64,000 bases of DNA. It comes from VBAS01 sp963773465 (lineage in GTDB: Bacteria > Bacteroidota > Bacteroidia > Chitinophagales > Chitinophagaceae). The notes beneath the pieces were generated by a model, which was given only the letters and a program-made list of their open reading frames with translations, did no database searches and was not told the origin of the DNA. Both the position numbers and the translations under genes were made by a program. Shown here piece by piece: positions 44,898 to 52,484 of this stretch. Every line of letters starts with the position of its first letter. Position 1 is the first letter of the stretch. The DNA lies in the NCBI GenBank assembly GCA_963773465.1, contig CAVZBF010000002.1:248001-312000 (forward strand), written 5' to 3'.

Positions 44898-46412
44898 ATG
44901 AAATTTAAACAAGTGATCTTAGTAATGGCAATCAGCAGCGGGTCTGCAATTGCCAGTGTATGGGGTTATTCCAAATTTGCGCACAAAGAAGTTGTAGCCA
45001 TTCAATCTGAAACAAAAGCTCCTGCCAATTATGCAGGCTTCTTTGATGGCAATGGAGCTACCGCACCAGTTAACATAGATTTTACTCAAGCCGCCAGTAC
45101 TTCGGTGCAGGCCGTTGTACATATTAAAACAAAAATTGCCGCGCAGAAAGTTAGTAACGACCTACCCCGTCGTAACCGTAGCGGAATTGACAACTGGCTC
45201 GATCAGTTCTTTGATTTCGGACCACAGTCCGGCATCATCCCGGAACAAAGGGCGTCCGGTAGTGGTGTACTGATCAGCGATGATGGATACATCGTAACAA
45301 ACAATCATGTTGTTAGTGACCAGAATGGTGGCGTAGCAGGTGAAATAAATGTTACCCTTCATAATAAGAAAACATACAAAGCAAGACTGATCGGTAAAGA
45401 TCCAAGCAGTGATATTGCCGTATTAAAAATAGATGGCAAAGGTTTTCCCTATCTTGTTTATGGCAATTCTGATGAGGTAAAGCTTGGCCAATGGGTACTT
45501 GCAATTGGTTACCCGCTAACATTGGAAACAACCGTTACAGCTGGTATCGTTAGTGCAAAAGCAAGAAGCATCGGTATTAATGAAAGACAAACAAGAGGCA
45601 GTAATGTATCTCCTGTAGAATCATTTATTCAAACAGATGCAGCAGTGAACCAGGGAAACAGTGGCGGTGCATTGGTAACAACAGATGGAAAATTGGTAGG
45701 TATTAACTCAGCGATTTTAGCGCCAAGCGGTACTTATGCAGGTTATTCGTTTGCCATTCCTGTAAATATTGCCAAGAAGATCGTCAATGATATTGTTGAG
45801 TTTGGTGATGTGCAAAGAGGTTATATAGGTATCCAATTTGCCGATCTGAATGAAGAGCAAATGAAAAAACTTGGCATCAAAGAAAATGAAGGTGTATATG
45901 TTTCTGGCGTACCTACTGATGGCGGTGCTTACGCAGCGGGTATTAAAAAAGGTGACATCATCACTAAAGTAAATAATAACTCGGTGCTGAGCGGACTTGA
46001 AATGAGTGCACAACTTGCGGGCTTCAGACCCAATGATAAAGTGCAGGTAAGTTATCTCCGCAATGGTAAAGAGTATAATACGTCTGTTACCCTGAAAGCT
46101 AAAGTAAGTACCGTTGATGCAGCGTCTGCCGGTGATATTATCGGTGCTGAGCTTGTAACACTTGACTCAAAGAAAGCCGAAGAATATGAGGTAGATGGAG
46201 GTGTTGTAGTAAAGAAAATCAAAGAAGGTGGAAAGCTGAGCCAGACGAAAATGGATGAAGGCTTTGTGATCACAAGCGTAAATGGAAGGCCAATTAAGTC
46301 ATTAGACGAACTGAGCAGAGTTCTTAACAGCGCAATCGGCACAGTGAAGCTGGAAGGTTTTTATCCCGGATTCAGAGGCAGCTACTCTTATCCACTTGAT
46401 TTAACCGAGTAA
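44898..46412 (+). CDS. periplasmic HtrA/Do-family serine protease
   Basis: A 504-residue trypsin-like protease with an N-terminal signal anchor (VILVMAISSGSAIASVWGY). The triad is H137 in TNNHVV, D172 in SSDIAVLKI and S255 in NQGNSGGALV. Two PDZ domains follow (around 290-385: GYIGIQFADLNEEQMKKLGI; and 410-490: GGVVVKKIKEGGKLSQTKMDEGFVITSVNG). The layout is that of DegP/DegQ, for periplasmic protein quality control. It is intact, in contrast to the protease domain at 10.6-11.2 kb. Monocistronic, with its own strong terminator. Confidence 0.92.
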   Translation: MKFKQVILVMAISSGSAIASVWGYSKFAHKEVVAIQSETKAPANYAGFFDGNGATAPVNIDFTQAASTSVQAVVHIKTKIAAQKVSNDLPRRNRSGIDNWLDQFFDFGPQSGIIPEQRASGSGVLISDDGYIVTNNHVVSDQNGGVAGEINVTLHNKKTYKARLIGKDPSSDIAVLKIDGKGFPYLVYGNSDEVKLGQWVLAIGYPLTLETTVTAGIVSAKARSIGINERQTRGSNVSPVESFIQTDAAVNQGNSGGALVTTDGKLVGINSAILAPSGTYAGYSFAIPVNIAKKIVNDIVEFGDVQRGYIGIQFADLNEEQMKKLGIKENEGVYVSGVPTDGGAYAAGIKKGDIITKVNNNSVLSGLEMSAQLAGFRPNDKVQVSYLRNGKEYNTSVTLKAKVSTVDAASAGDIIGAELVTLDSKKAEEYEVDGGVVVKKIKEGGKLSQTKMDEGFVITSVNGRPIKSLDELSRVLNSAIGTVKLEGFYPGFRGSYSYPLDLTE

Positions 46413-46437
46413 TACAAAATAGTAATTGAAATACTGA

Positions 46438-46472
46438 ACCGTCTCGCCTAAGGCGAGACGGTTTTTTATTTT
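46438..46472 (+). terminator. strong terminator of the HtrA gene
   Basis: ACCGTCTCGCC (46438-46448) / GGCGAGACGGT (46452-46462), perfect 11-bp stem with TAA loop, then TTTTTATTTTT on the plus strand. The core GTCTCGCCTAAGGCGAGAC is the same palindrome as in the P3 arm of the TPP riboswitch at 37375, with C/T and G/A compensatory differences. Confidence 0.9.
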
Positions 46473-47746
46473 TCAACCACTAAATAATCCCATGCTTTTA
46501 TATTTAGTTCCCTTGTTATGGTAAGATCTATCGTTTCGTCTGTAAAAATATTTCTGTAAATGCCGGAAATCATTTCATCTTTTATTTGAAAATTTAAATC
46601 TTCAATTGCAGAAAGATTTAACATAACAAGCACTTCTCTTTCTCCATTTTTCCGCAGGTAAGAGAGTATTTGCTCGTTCTCCGAAGTTGAAATACGCCGG
46701 GTTATTACATTTTCATCACCGGCACGTAAGGCAGGGTGATGGCTATGCAGATCCAATAAAATCTTATAAAAATTATGAAGGCCAAAATTTCCTGACCATT
46801 TTATCGAGTCCTTTTCAAAAAATAGCAACCGTTGTGAATTGGGTAATTCCTGTCCGCTATAGATAAGCGGTATTCCATCCCATGTCGCACACAAAACGGC
46901 AAATGCCCTTGCTGCCTGCCCCATTCTTTCATATTCACTTCCGCTATGTGAATTTTCGTCGTGGTTCGAAGTAAAGAACATCCTCATCGCATTTTTTGGA
47001 AACGCATTTGCATACCGGTACAAGACTGTATCAAGACCATGAATACCGGTTTCTCTTTTCCAGAAAGATTCCATAGCATGAAGAAATTCCCATGTATAGC
47101 TTGCATCAAATGCTTCATGATAATGTGGCTCCTCGGTTTCAGCAAGCCAGAATAATTTTTTATTCTTGTCCAATTCAGTCCTGGCATATTTCCAGAAATC
47201 CAATGGCACAAGATGGGCCATATCACATCGAAAGCCATCAATATTAAAATTGTTTACCCAAAACTTCATATCATTCACCATTGCTTGCCATAATTCTTTG
47301 TTCTCATAGTTCAGATGAATGACATCACTCCAATCAGGATATGGCGGACGAAAATATCCATGTTCGTTTTTTGAAAAAAATTCCGGATGGGTTTCTGTCC
47401 ACACATGGTCCCATGCGGTATGATTAGCTACCCAATCAATGATAACTTTCATGCCGAGGCTATGCACCCCATTAACCAAGATTCGAAAATCATCCAGTGC
47501 TCCATATTCCGGGTTTAATGAAATATAATCACTGATAGAATAATAGCTGCCAAGTGTGCTCTTGCGATTTAATTTGCCGATTGGTTGCAATGGCATGAAC
47601 CATAAAGTATGTACTCCCATCTCTTTTAATCTCGGCACATGAGCGGCAAAAGCATTCAACGTTCCTTCATCGGTGTATTGCCTGATATTTACTTCATAAA
47701 TATTTGTATGATGCGCCCAATCTACCGGTGTGAAATGATGATGCAT
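46466..47746 (-). CDS. GH13 alpha-amylase family glycoside hydrolase
   Basis: A 426-residue (beta/alpha)8 enzyme without signal peptide, so probably cytoplasmic. The conserved regions are VIIDWVANH (region I), IDGFRCDMAH with nucleophile D175 (II), WLAETE with acid/base E203 (III) and FTSNHDENS with D263 (IV). The C-terminal beta domain (MLNLSAIEDLNFQI) is short. It probably acts on maltodextrin or glycogen-derived sugars; the exact linkage cannot be read from sequence. Convergent with the HtrA gene, overlapping its terminator. Confidence 0.9.
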   Translation of the reverse strand: MHHHFTPVDWAHHTNIYEVNIRQYTDEGTLNAFAAHVPRLKEMGVHTLWFMPLQPIGKLNRKSTLGSYYSISDYISLNPEYGALDDFRILVNGVHSLGMKVIIDWVANHTAWDHVWTETHPEFFSKNEHGYFRPPYPDWSDVIHLNYENKELWQAMVNDMKFWVNNFNIDGFRCDMAHLVPLDFWKYARTELDKNKKLFWLAETEEPHYHEAFDASYTWEFLHAMESFWKRETGIHGLDTVLYRYANAFPKNAMRMFFTSNHDENSHSGSEYERMGQAARAFAVLCATWDGIPLIYSGQELPNSQRLLFFEKDSIKWSGNFGLHNFYKILLDLHSHHPALRAGDENVITRRISTSENEQILSYLRKNGEREVLVMLNLSAIEDLNFQIKDEMISGIYRNIFTDETIDLTITRELNIKAWDYLVVEK

Positions 47747-47888
47747 AATGTGGCCTTGATATTACATGAAAATAGGAAGTAATTCCAGACAGGCAAACAA
47801 AAAAACCAATAAGACCTGAAATGCGCCGCTTATTTTATTTTACTGTAAATCCGGTTTGTTTTTATATACATTCAATAAAAATATTAAT

Positions 47889-48431
47889 ATGAAAAAGATA
47901 AATATTCTTTTATGTGCTGTTTTTGTTCATGCGATTGTGCTTGGACAAATGCAGCAAGCGAAGATGAATCCTGTAATTAAATCTTATGGTCCCGTTTACC
48001 AAATACCAAATGCAGCGCATAAGCCCGATCCCAGGATCAATTATAAAATTATCGTAGAGCTTACGGAAAATGCGGCAAAGCCCGACTCGCTTAATGAATA
48101 TCTTGAAGCCATTGCAACGTTAATTAATCTTCATGCGGTGGAAGGTGTACCAAAAGAAAAAATTCATGTAGTAGTGGTGCTTCGCAAAATGGCAACCTAT
48201 GCCGTTTTTGGCAATGAAATGTATAAGGAAAAATTCAAGGTAGATAATCCGAATCTTGAATTGCTGAAAGAACTGCATGACGCCGGCACAGAATTTTATG
48301 TGTGCGGGCAAACCATGCTGAAACGGAATATCAGTGAAAGCAAATTAGTGGCTGAAGCCAAAATCGCAAGCTCGGGTCTTACCGCTATTACAACCTATCA
48401 GTTGAAAGGATATACAATGATAAAGTTCTGA
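47889..48431 (+). CDS. secreted DsrE-family protein
   Basis: The start at 47889 gives signal peptide MKKINILLCAVFVHAIVLGQ; a frame extension to 47856 is unlikely. The DsrE fold follows: YKIIVELTENAAKPDSLNEYLEAIATLINLHAVEGVPKEKIHVVVVL, and the single conserved cysteine in GTEFYVCGQTMLKRN. DsrE/F proteins carry sulfur on this cysteine in the cytoplasm, while this copy is exported, so its role is open. The preceding gene is divergent. Confidence 0.82.
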   Translation: MKKINILLCAVFVHAIVLGQMQQAKMNPVIKSYGPVYQIPNAAHKPDPRINYKIIVELTENAAKPDSLNEYLEAIATLINLHAVEGVPKEKIHVVVVLRKMATYAVFGNEMYKEKFKVDNPNLELLKELHDAGTEFYVCGQTMLKRNISESKLVAEAKIASSGLTAITTYQLKGYTMIKF

Positions 48432-48491
48432 CGACGGGGAAGTAATCATTACATAATGTTTGGTTGTATATTTATATATAATCAACCTTAC

Positions 48492-48908
48492 ATGAATTGT
48501 ACTAATTGTGGCCAAAACATTGACAGCGAAAGTAACTATTGTAAACACTGTGGTTTCAATCTTAATCCACTGGCAACAAACCCGCATTCCACAATATTTG
48601 AAAACGCATACGAAACACAAGCCAACTCGAATACCGACCTGGGCTTTTTAATACTATTAATTATTATCGCTTTCAATATCCTTCTTTGGGCATTATGGTC
48701 TTTTATTGGCAGCACTTTACCGACCGGCTACAGAGCAAATGTTATCGCTCTTCAATTTATAAGTGCAGCAAGTTTATTGGCGCAGTTTATTGTGATGTTC
48801 ACTTTTACAAAAAAGCAAAACTACAGGGTCATTATTATTGTTATCGGGGCTCTTATTATTCTCTATCAAATTTATTCTCTTATACGAACAATGACGATTT
48901 TAAGATAG
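48492..48908 (+). CDS. zinc-ribbon membrane protein of unknown function
   Basis: The start at 48492 gives MNCTNCGQNIDSESNYCKHCGFN, a four-cysteine zinc ribbon at the extreme N-terminus. About 25 polar residues follow, then three hydrophobic helices (LGFLILLIIIAFNILLWALWSFIG, VIALQFISAASLLAQFIVMF, VIIIVIGALIILYQIYSLI). The type (zinc ribbon plus a few membrane helices) is common and uncharacterised. A short intergenic region separates it from the DsrE-like gene, and they may be co-transcribed. Confidence 0.75.
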   Translation: MNCTNCGQNIDSESNYCKHCGFNLNPLATNPHSTIFENAYETQANSNTDLGFLILLIIIAFNILLWALWSFIGSTLPTGYRANVIALQFISAASLLAQFIVMFTFTKKQNYRVIIIVIGALIILYQIYSLIRTMTILR

Positions 48909-48940
48909 GCTCCCTTTTTCAAAACTCATCATTGCTAATT

Positions 48941-49003
48941 GATGAATAGAATTGTTGTAGCACAAGTGAGTGACACAACAGGTGCTGATAGTAGCAATGC
49001 TGC
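48941..49003. repeat. interspersed repeat copy (ACAAGTGAGTGACAC variant)
   Basis: GATGAATAGAATTGTTGTAG, then CACAAGTGAGTGACACAACA and GATAGTAGCAATG. It aligns end to end with the copy at 60598-60660 and, more distantly, with the CGACGC-type copies at 3600, 4991 and 29386. It fills the gap before the 49035 gene stop. Confidence 0.7.
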
Positions 49004-49034
49004 TGACTCAATAAATAAATTTTTACTTAAAAGC

Positions 49035-50099
49035 TTATTGATACTGTATGTAAACAGGCCGTGGCTTTAATTTTATTAGCTCCTGCGGTGTAAGTAACCG
49101 TCCTTTGCCTTTTATATCATTTTTATAAAAGATCTTGAACCCTGTATACTCGACAGGTTCTTTATATATAAACTGTTTGTAGGTATTGATCTTTTTGGCC
49201 GGGAATCCCCATCCATCCATATGCATCACGATCTGTACTTCCGGAACTGTTTTGAACTGCTTATAATTTTTGACCATGCCCTGCGTAAAACGATGCACCA
49301 CTAATATCTTTGGTGACAGGTTATTTTCTTTTACAATTTTTTGCAGGTAGCCTGTGGCATAATTAATATCACTATCGTTGAACGAACCGATCACTGCGCC
49401 GGGCTTCTGTCCGCCTTTCATTGAAAACTCAGGATCGATGCCAAGATGAACATTCGGAAGCTTTAAATATTTTTCAAGCTGCGGTATCTCATCCTGTAAA
49501 GTGCTTAGTCCAACTTGTATATCGAGAAAAACAATTGCATTGATCTGCGCTGCCATTTTTAATACCGAATCAATTTGATGAAAAGGCATGCGAAGCCTGT
49601 ACTTATTTCCTTTACCTGGTAAATTTTGTGCAGTAACTGCGATATAATGAAGAGCAGGTTGTACTTCCATTACTGTATCCGCTTCTTCCCACAACTTAGC
49701 TTCTGCTTGTAATTTTTCTAACATTTCCTTTTTAGGAAGCTCACCGAGGATGCCCATATTCTTTGAATACAGGTTGCCATAAAAAGCAATTATTCTTTTA
49801 TAGGGAAGAACCGCTCCGGCCGGTGGCTCAGGTTTGTTTGCTGTCCACTTACCTGATGAATCGCCATTAATGATATGATCCATCTTTTCTTTAAATGACA
49901 ATGAAGGCTCAGCCGGTTTTGGCTTTGGCTCATTTTCTATTGTATCGGCTTTATTGATATTAGTTGATGCAGTAACTGCCGGTCTTTTAAAATTGGGAGA
50001 GTAGATAAAGATCAATGCCAAAAAAATGGCTGAAACAGAAATGAAAACTGATTTCTTAATTACTGTGTTGGACCTGGTTGGTACGGTTGCTTGTTTCAT
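49035..50099 (-). CDS. membrane-anchored protein of unknown function, TIM-barrel-like
   Basis: I start at 50099 (MKQATVPTRSNTVIKKS); the frame opens at 50153. One N-terminal membrane helix (SVFISVSAIFLALIFIY), a Pro/Lys linker, then about 260 residues with beta-strand/helix alternation: RIIAFYGNLYSKNMGILGEL, ALHYIAVTAQN, AIVFLDIQVG, VHLGIDPEFSM, PKILVVHRFTQGMV, VQIVMHMDGWGFP and YTGFKIFYKND. The order looks like a glycosidase-type barrel, and the acidic residue in GIDPEFS is a plausible active-site residue, but I cannot name a family. It is 98 bp downstream of the Kai-operon kinase, same strand. Confidence 0.65.
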   Translation of the reverse strand: MKQATVPTRSNTVIKKSVFISVSAIFLALIFIYSPNFKRPAVTASTNINKADTIENEPKPKPAEPSLSFKEKMDHIINGDSSGKWTANKPEPPAGAVLPYKRIIAFYGNLYSKNMGILGELPKKEMLEKLQAEAKLWEEADTVMEVQPALHYIAVTAQNLPGKGNKYRLRMPFHQIDSVLKMAAQINAIVFLDIQVGLSTLQDEIPQLEKYLKLPNVHLGIDPEFSMKGGQKPGAVIGSFNDSDINYATGYLQKIVKENNLSPKILVVHRFTQGMVKNYKQFKTVPEVQIVMHMDGWGFPAKKINTYKQFIYKEPVEYTGFKIFYKNDIKGKGRLLTPQELIKLKPRPVYIQYQ

Positions 50100-50197
50100 A
50101 GAATAGGGTTTCCAAAAATTAAACCAATTTACTGACGTCCATAGTAACGGCAAAATGCTGAGAATATTGCAGAAAGATGTTTAACCGTTTTACCGGA

Positions 50198-51862
50198 TCA
50201 TATTGAATTTGCCAGCGGCAGTGAAAATGAAAACCGCGAGCCTTCATTTAATTTGCTTTTGACTCTTATTTCGCCGTTATGCTCTTTTATTATCTCTGCA
50301 GAAATATAAAGTCCCATGCCAAGGCCAGGAGTAGTAGAGCCATGCCCATTTACCCTGTAAAACCTTTCAAATATTGATTTCTGTTCAGACTTTGACATTC
50401 CAATTCCAAAATCAACTACAGAAACAACTGCCGATGCCTTCTCTTTTTCTGCACGGATCACGATCTCTTTGTTATTGGGTGAATATTTAACCGCATTGTT
50501 TATAAGGTTCATTAATACCTGTTCTATTCGTTCATCATTTCCGATTACCGTAATATCGTCTGGTAATTCTTTTTTTATTTTATATGATGGGTACATGTAT
50601 TGACTGTTTTCAACACATGTATTGATAAGCTCGTTAAGATTCAGGGCCCGTTTATTGAATTTTAGCTTGCCTGCCTGTATTTTGCTTGCGTCAAGTAATT
50701 CATCGATCAAATGCTGCAGCTTGTTAATTGAACCCAGAGCTTTCGTGACAAAAACCTTGGTTGATTCCGGCAAATTATTTTGAAACTCCATCAACTGTAT
50801 ATATCCCTTCAAACTGGTTAATGGAGTTTTTAATTCATGACTTGCCACACCAATGAATTCATCCTTCTTTTCTAACTCTTTTTTTTGATCATCGATATCG
50901 ATGTTGGTCCCGATCCATGCGGTTATATTGCCTTTTTCATCTTTAAAAGGAATTGCCTGTGAATGATGCCACCTGTAAGTTCCATCGCTTATTCTTTTAA
51001 ACCGGAACTCATGCTCAAATTTCTTTTTTTCATGTAAAGCTTTTCGCCATTCCAAAGAACTACTTTCAGTATCATCCGGATGTAATAACTCGCTTTGCTT
51101 TGTTTTTGACCTTTCAACATCATAACCCGTGTATTCAACCCAGCGGCGATTAACGTAATCGAGGTTCCCTTCGGTGTCTGCTGTCCATATAATTACAGGT
51201 ATATTATCAGCCAGGAATTTGAAATACTCACGGCTTACCAGCAGGTCCTTTGTTCTTTCGGTCACTGTATCTTCCAGTTCCTCATTCATCTTGTACGCCG
51301 TCAACCTTGCTTCTTCCAGTTGCTGGTTTTTTACCTCTAATTGTTTTTCATTTTCTTTTTGACCCGTAAGATCAGTAAGGATAATGCTTAATGCCGTTCC
51401 CTCGTCTAATTCCAGCGAAGTAGCAGACATTAAAAAAGGCACCAGCACGTCATTTTTATTTTTTAAATAAATTTCTCCCTTACTCTCAGAGGATTTCCAG
51501 CCTTCTTCTATTATTTTAGAAAACCTGTTCTTGAATTGAGGCGGGACAAAATTCATTATCGGTAAGCCGATCACTTTAGCCAAAGGCAAATTGATCATAC
51601 CAGCGAATTGAGAGTTGCTATACAAAATAAGACCGTTGCTATCAAGCGTAACCGCTCCTTCCTTCATTTTCTCAATAAAAACACGAAAGGTATGATCAGC
51701 ACTTTTCAGCGAATACAATTGCGGGCCATCCCTGGTTTCAACAACCAGGGCATCGATCTGCCCGGTACGAATAGCATGCAGGGTTTCATTCGCTTCCTGC
51801 AACTGAAACTTAAGCTCATCCAATTCTTCCAACAGTTCTGTATACGTTTTTGTGTCTTTCAT
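50198..51862 (-). CDS. cytosolic PAS-domain sensor histidine kinase, Kai-operon linked
   Basis: A 554-residue protein without membrane segments. It has an N-terminal coiled coil (1-35), PAS 1 about 55-165, a second coiled linker (168-210), PAS/PAC 2 about 210-328 (DNIPVIIWTADTEGNLDYVN...WIGTNIDIDDQ), HisKA with H342 in VASHELKTPLTSLKGYIQ, and HATPase with NLINNAVKYSP (N), DFGIGM (G1), FERFYR (F) and GLGMGLYI (G2). The start codon at 51862 directly follows the kaiB stop. It has no receiver and no KaiB-like domain, so it differs from cyanobacterial SasA, but the position suggests that it reads or sets KaiC state. Confidence 0.92.
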   Translation of the reverse strand: MKDTKTYTELLEELDELKFQLQEANETLHAIRTGQIDALVVETRDGPQLYSLKSADHTFRVFIEKMKEGAVTLDSNGLILYSNSQFAGMINLPLAKVIGLPIMNFVPPQFKNRFSKIIEEGWKSSESKGEIYLKNKNDVLVPFLMSATSLELDEGTALSIILTDLTGQKENEKQLEVKNQQLEEARLTAYKMNEELEDTVTERTKDLLVSREYFKFLADNIPVIIWTADTEGNLDYVNRRWVEYTGYDVERSKTKQSELLHPDDTESSSLEWRKALHEKKKFEHEFRFKRISDGTYRWHHSQAIPFKDEKGNITAWIGTNIDIDDQKKELEKKDEFIGVASHELKTPLTSLKGYIQLMEFQNNLPESTKVFVTKALGSINKLQHLIDELLDASKIQAGKLKFNKRALNLNELINTCVENSQYMYPSYKIKKELPDDITVIGNDERIEQVLMNLINNAVKYSPNNKEIVIRAEKEKASAVVSVVDFGIGMSKSEQKSIFERFYRVNGHGSTTPGLGMGLYISAEIIKEHNGEIRVKSKLNEGSRFSFSLPLANSI

Positions 51863-52183
51863 TTATACACCACCATTTGATACTCCAATACTTTTAAGCA
51901 CTCTGCTGATATCGGCCATATCACCGATCAGTCGTTTTTCAGGCAATGGATGTTTTTTTATAAGTAAAGGCAATGCAATGATATTTTCTTCTTTGGCAAC
52001 AAGAGGGTGCTGGTGCACGTCTATTATTTCCAATTCATAATTTTCATTGAGATATTCTTCACACATATTTTTTGTATTGGCTATAGCCCTTAACGAATTG
52101 GGGGAAGCACCGGTTACATAAAGACGAAAGACATATGGATCATCATAAGCTATTTTTCTGCCATTTTCGGATTGCCTGTTCAT
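51863..52183 (-). CDS. kaiB: KaiB-family protein 2
   Basis: A 106-residue thioredoxin-like KaiB fold: VFRLYVTGASPNSLRAIANTKNMCEEYL, YELEIIDVHQHPLVAKEENIIALPLLIKK, PLPEKRLIGDMADISRVLKSIG. It carries a polar N-terminal extension of about 16 residues absent from its neighbour. Its start overlaps the stop of the upstream kaiB by 4 nt (ATGA), and the kinase starts right after it. Two adjacent diverged kaiB genes suggest different binding partners, for instance KaiC and the kinase (inference). Confidence 0.92.
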   Translation of the reverse strand: MNRQSENGRKIAYDDPYVFRLYVTGASPNSLRAIANTKNMCEEYLNENYELEIIDVHQHPLVAKEENIIALPLLIKKHPLPEKRLIGDMADISRVLKSIGVSNGGV

Positions 52184-52482
52184 TGTATTAATTGTTTCAT
52201 CGGGCGGATATTTAATCCGACAAGGACCTTTTCTTCATTTGACAGGTCACCGATTATTTTGCGAATAGGTTCGGGTACTTTACGCACAAGCGTCGGGATC
52301 GCAAAGATCTGGTCTCCCTCTGCTAACTGCGGCTTCACCAACAGATCGATCACTTCAATTGTATATTGTCCCGCTAAATGGGTTTCGCAATACTTTTGAA
52401 GGTTTTGTAAAGCAGTTACTGATTTGGGTGTTTTTCCTGCAACATATAATCGCAGCTCCCATGTGTGTTGCTTTTTTGCCAT
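52180..52482 (-). CDS. kaiB: KaiB-family protein 1
   Basis: A 100-residue KaiB: WELRLYVAGKTPKSVTALQNLQKYCETHL, YTIEVIDLLVKPQLAEGDQIFAIPTLVRKVPEPIRKIIGDLS. It is closer to canonical cyanobacterial KaiB (AGxTPxSxxAL; IPTLxRxxPxPxRKIIGDLS) than the second copy. In cyanobacteria KaiB switches fold to bind KaiC. It starts 2 bp after the kaiC stop, so translation is coupled. Confidence 0.94.
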   Translation of the reverse strand: MAKKQHTWELRLYVAGKTPKSVTALQNLQKYCETHLAGQYTIEVIDLLVKPQLAEGDQIFAIPTLVRKVPEPIRKIIGDLSNEEKVLVGLNIRPMKQLIQ

Positions 52483-52484
52483 GG

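Noticed and set aside
50198..51862. Kinase as a SasA orthologue
   Set aside because: It has PAS domains in place of the N-terminal KaiB-like domain that defines SasA.
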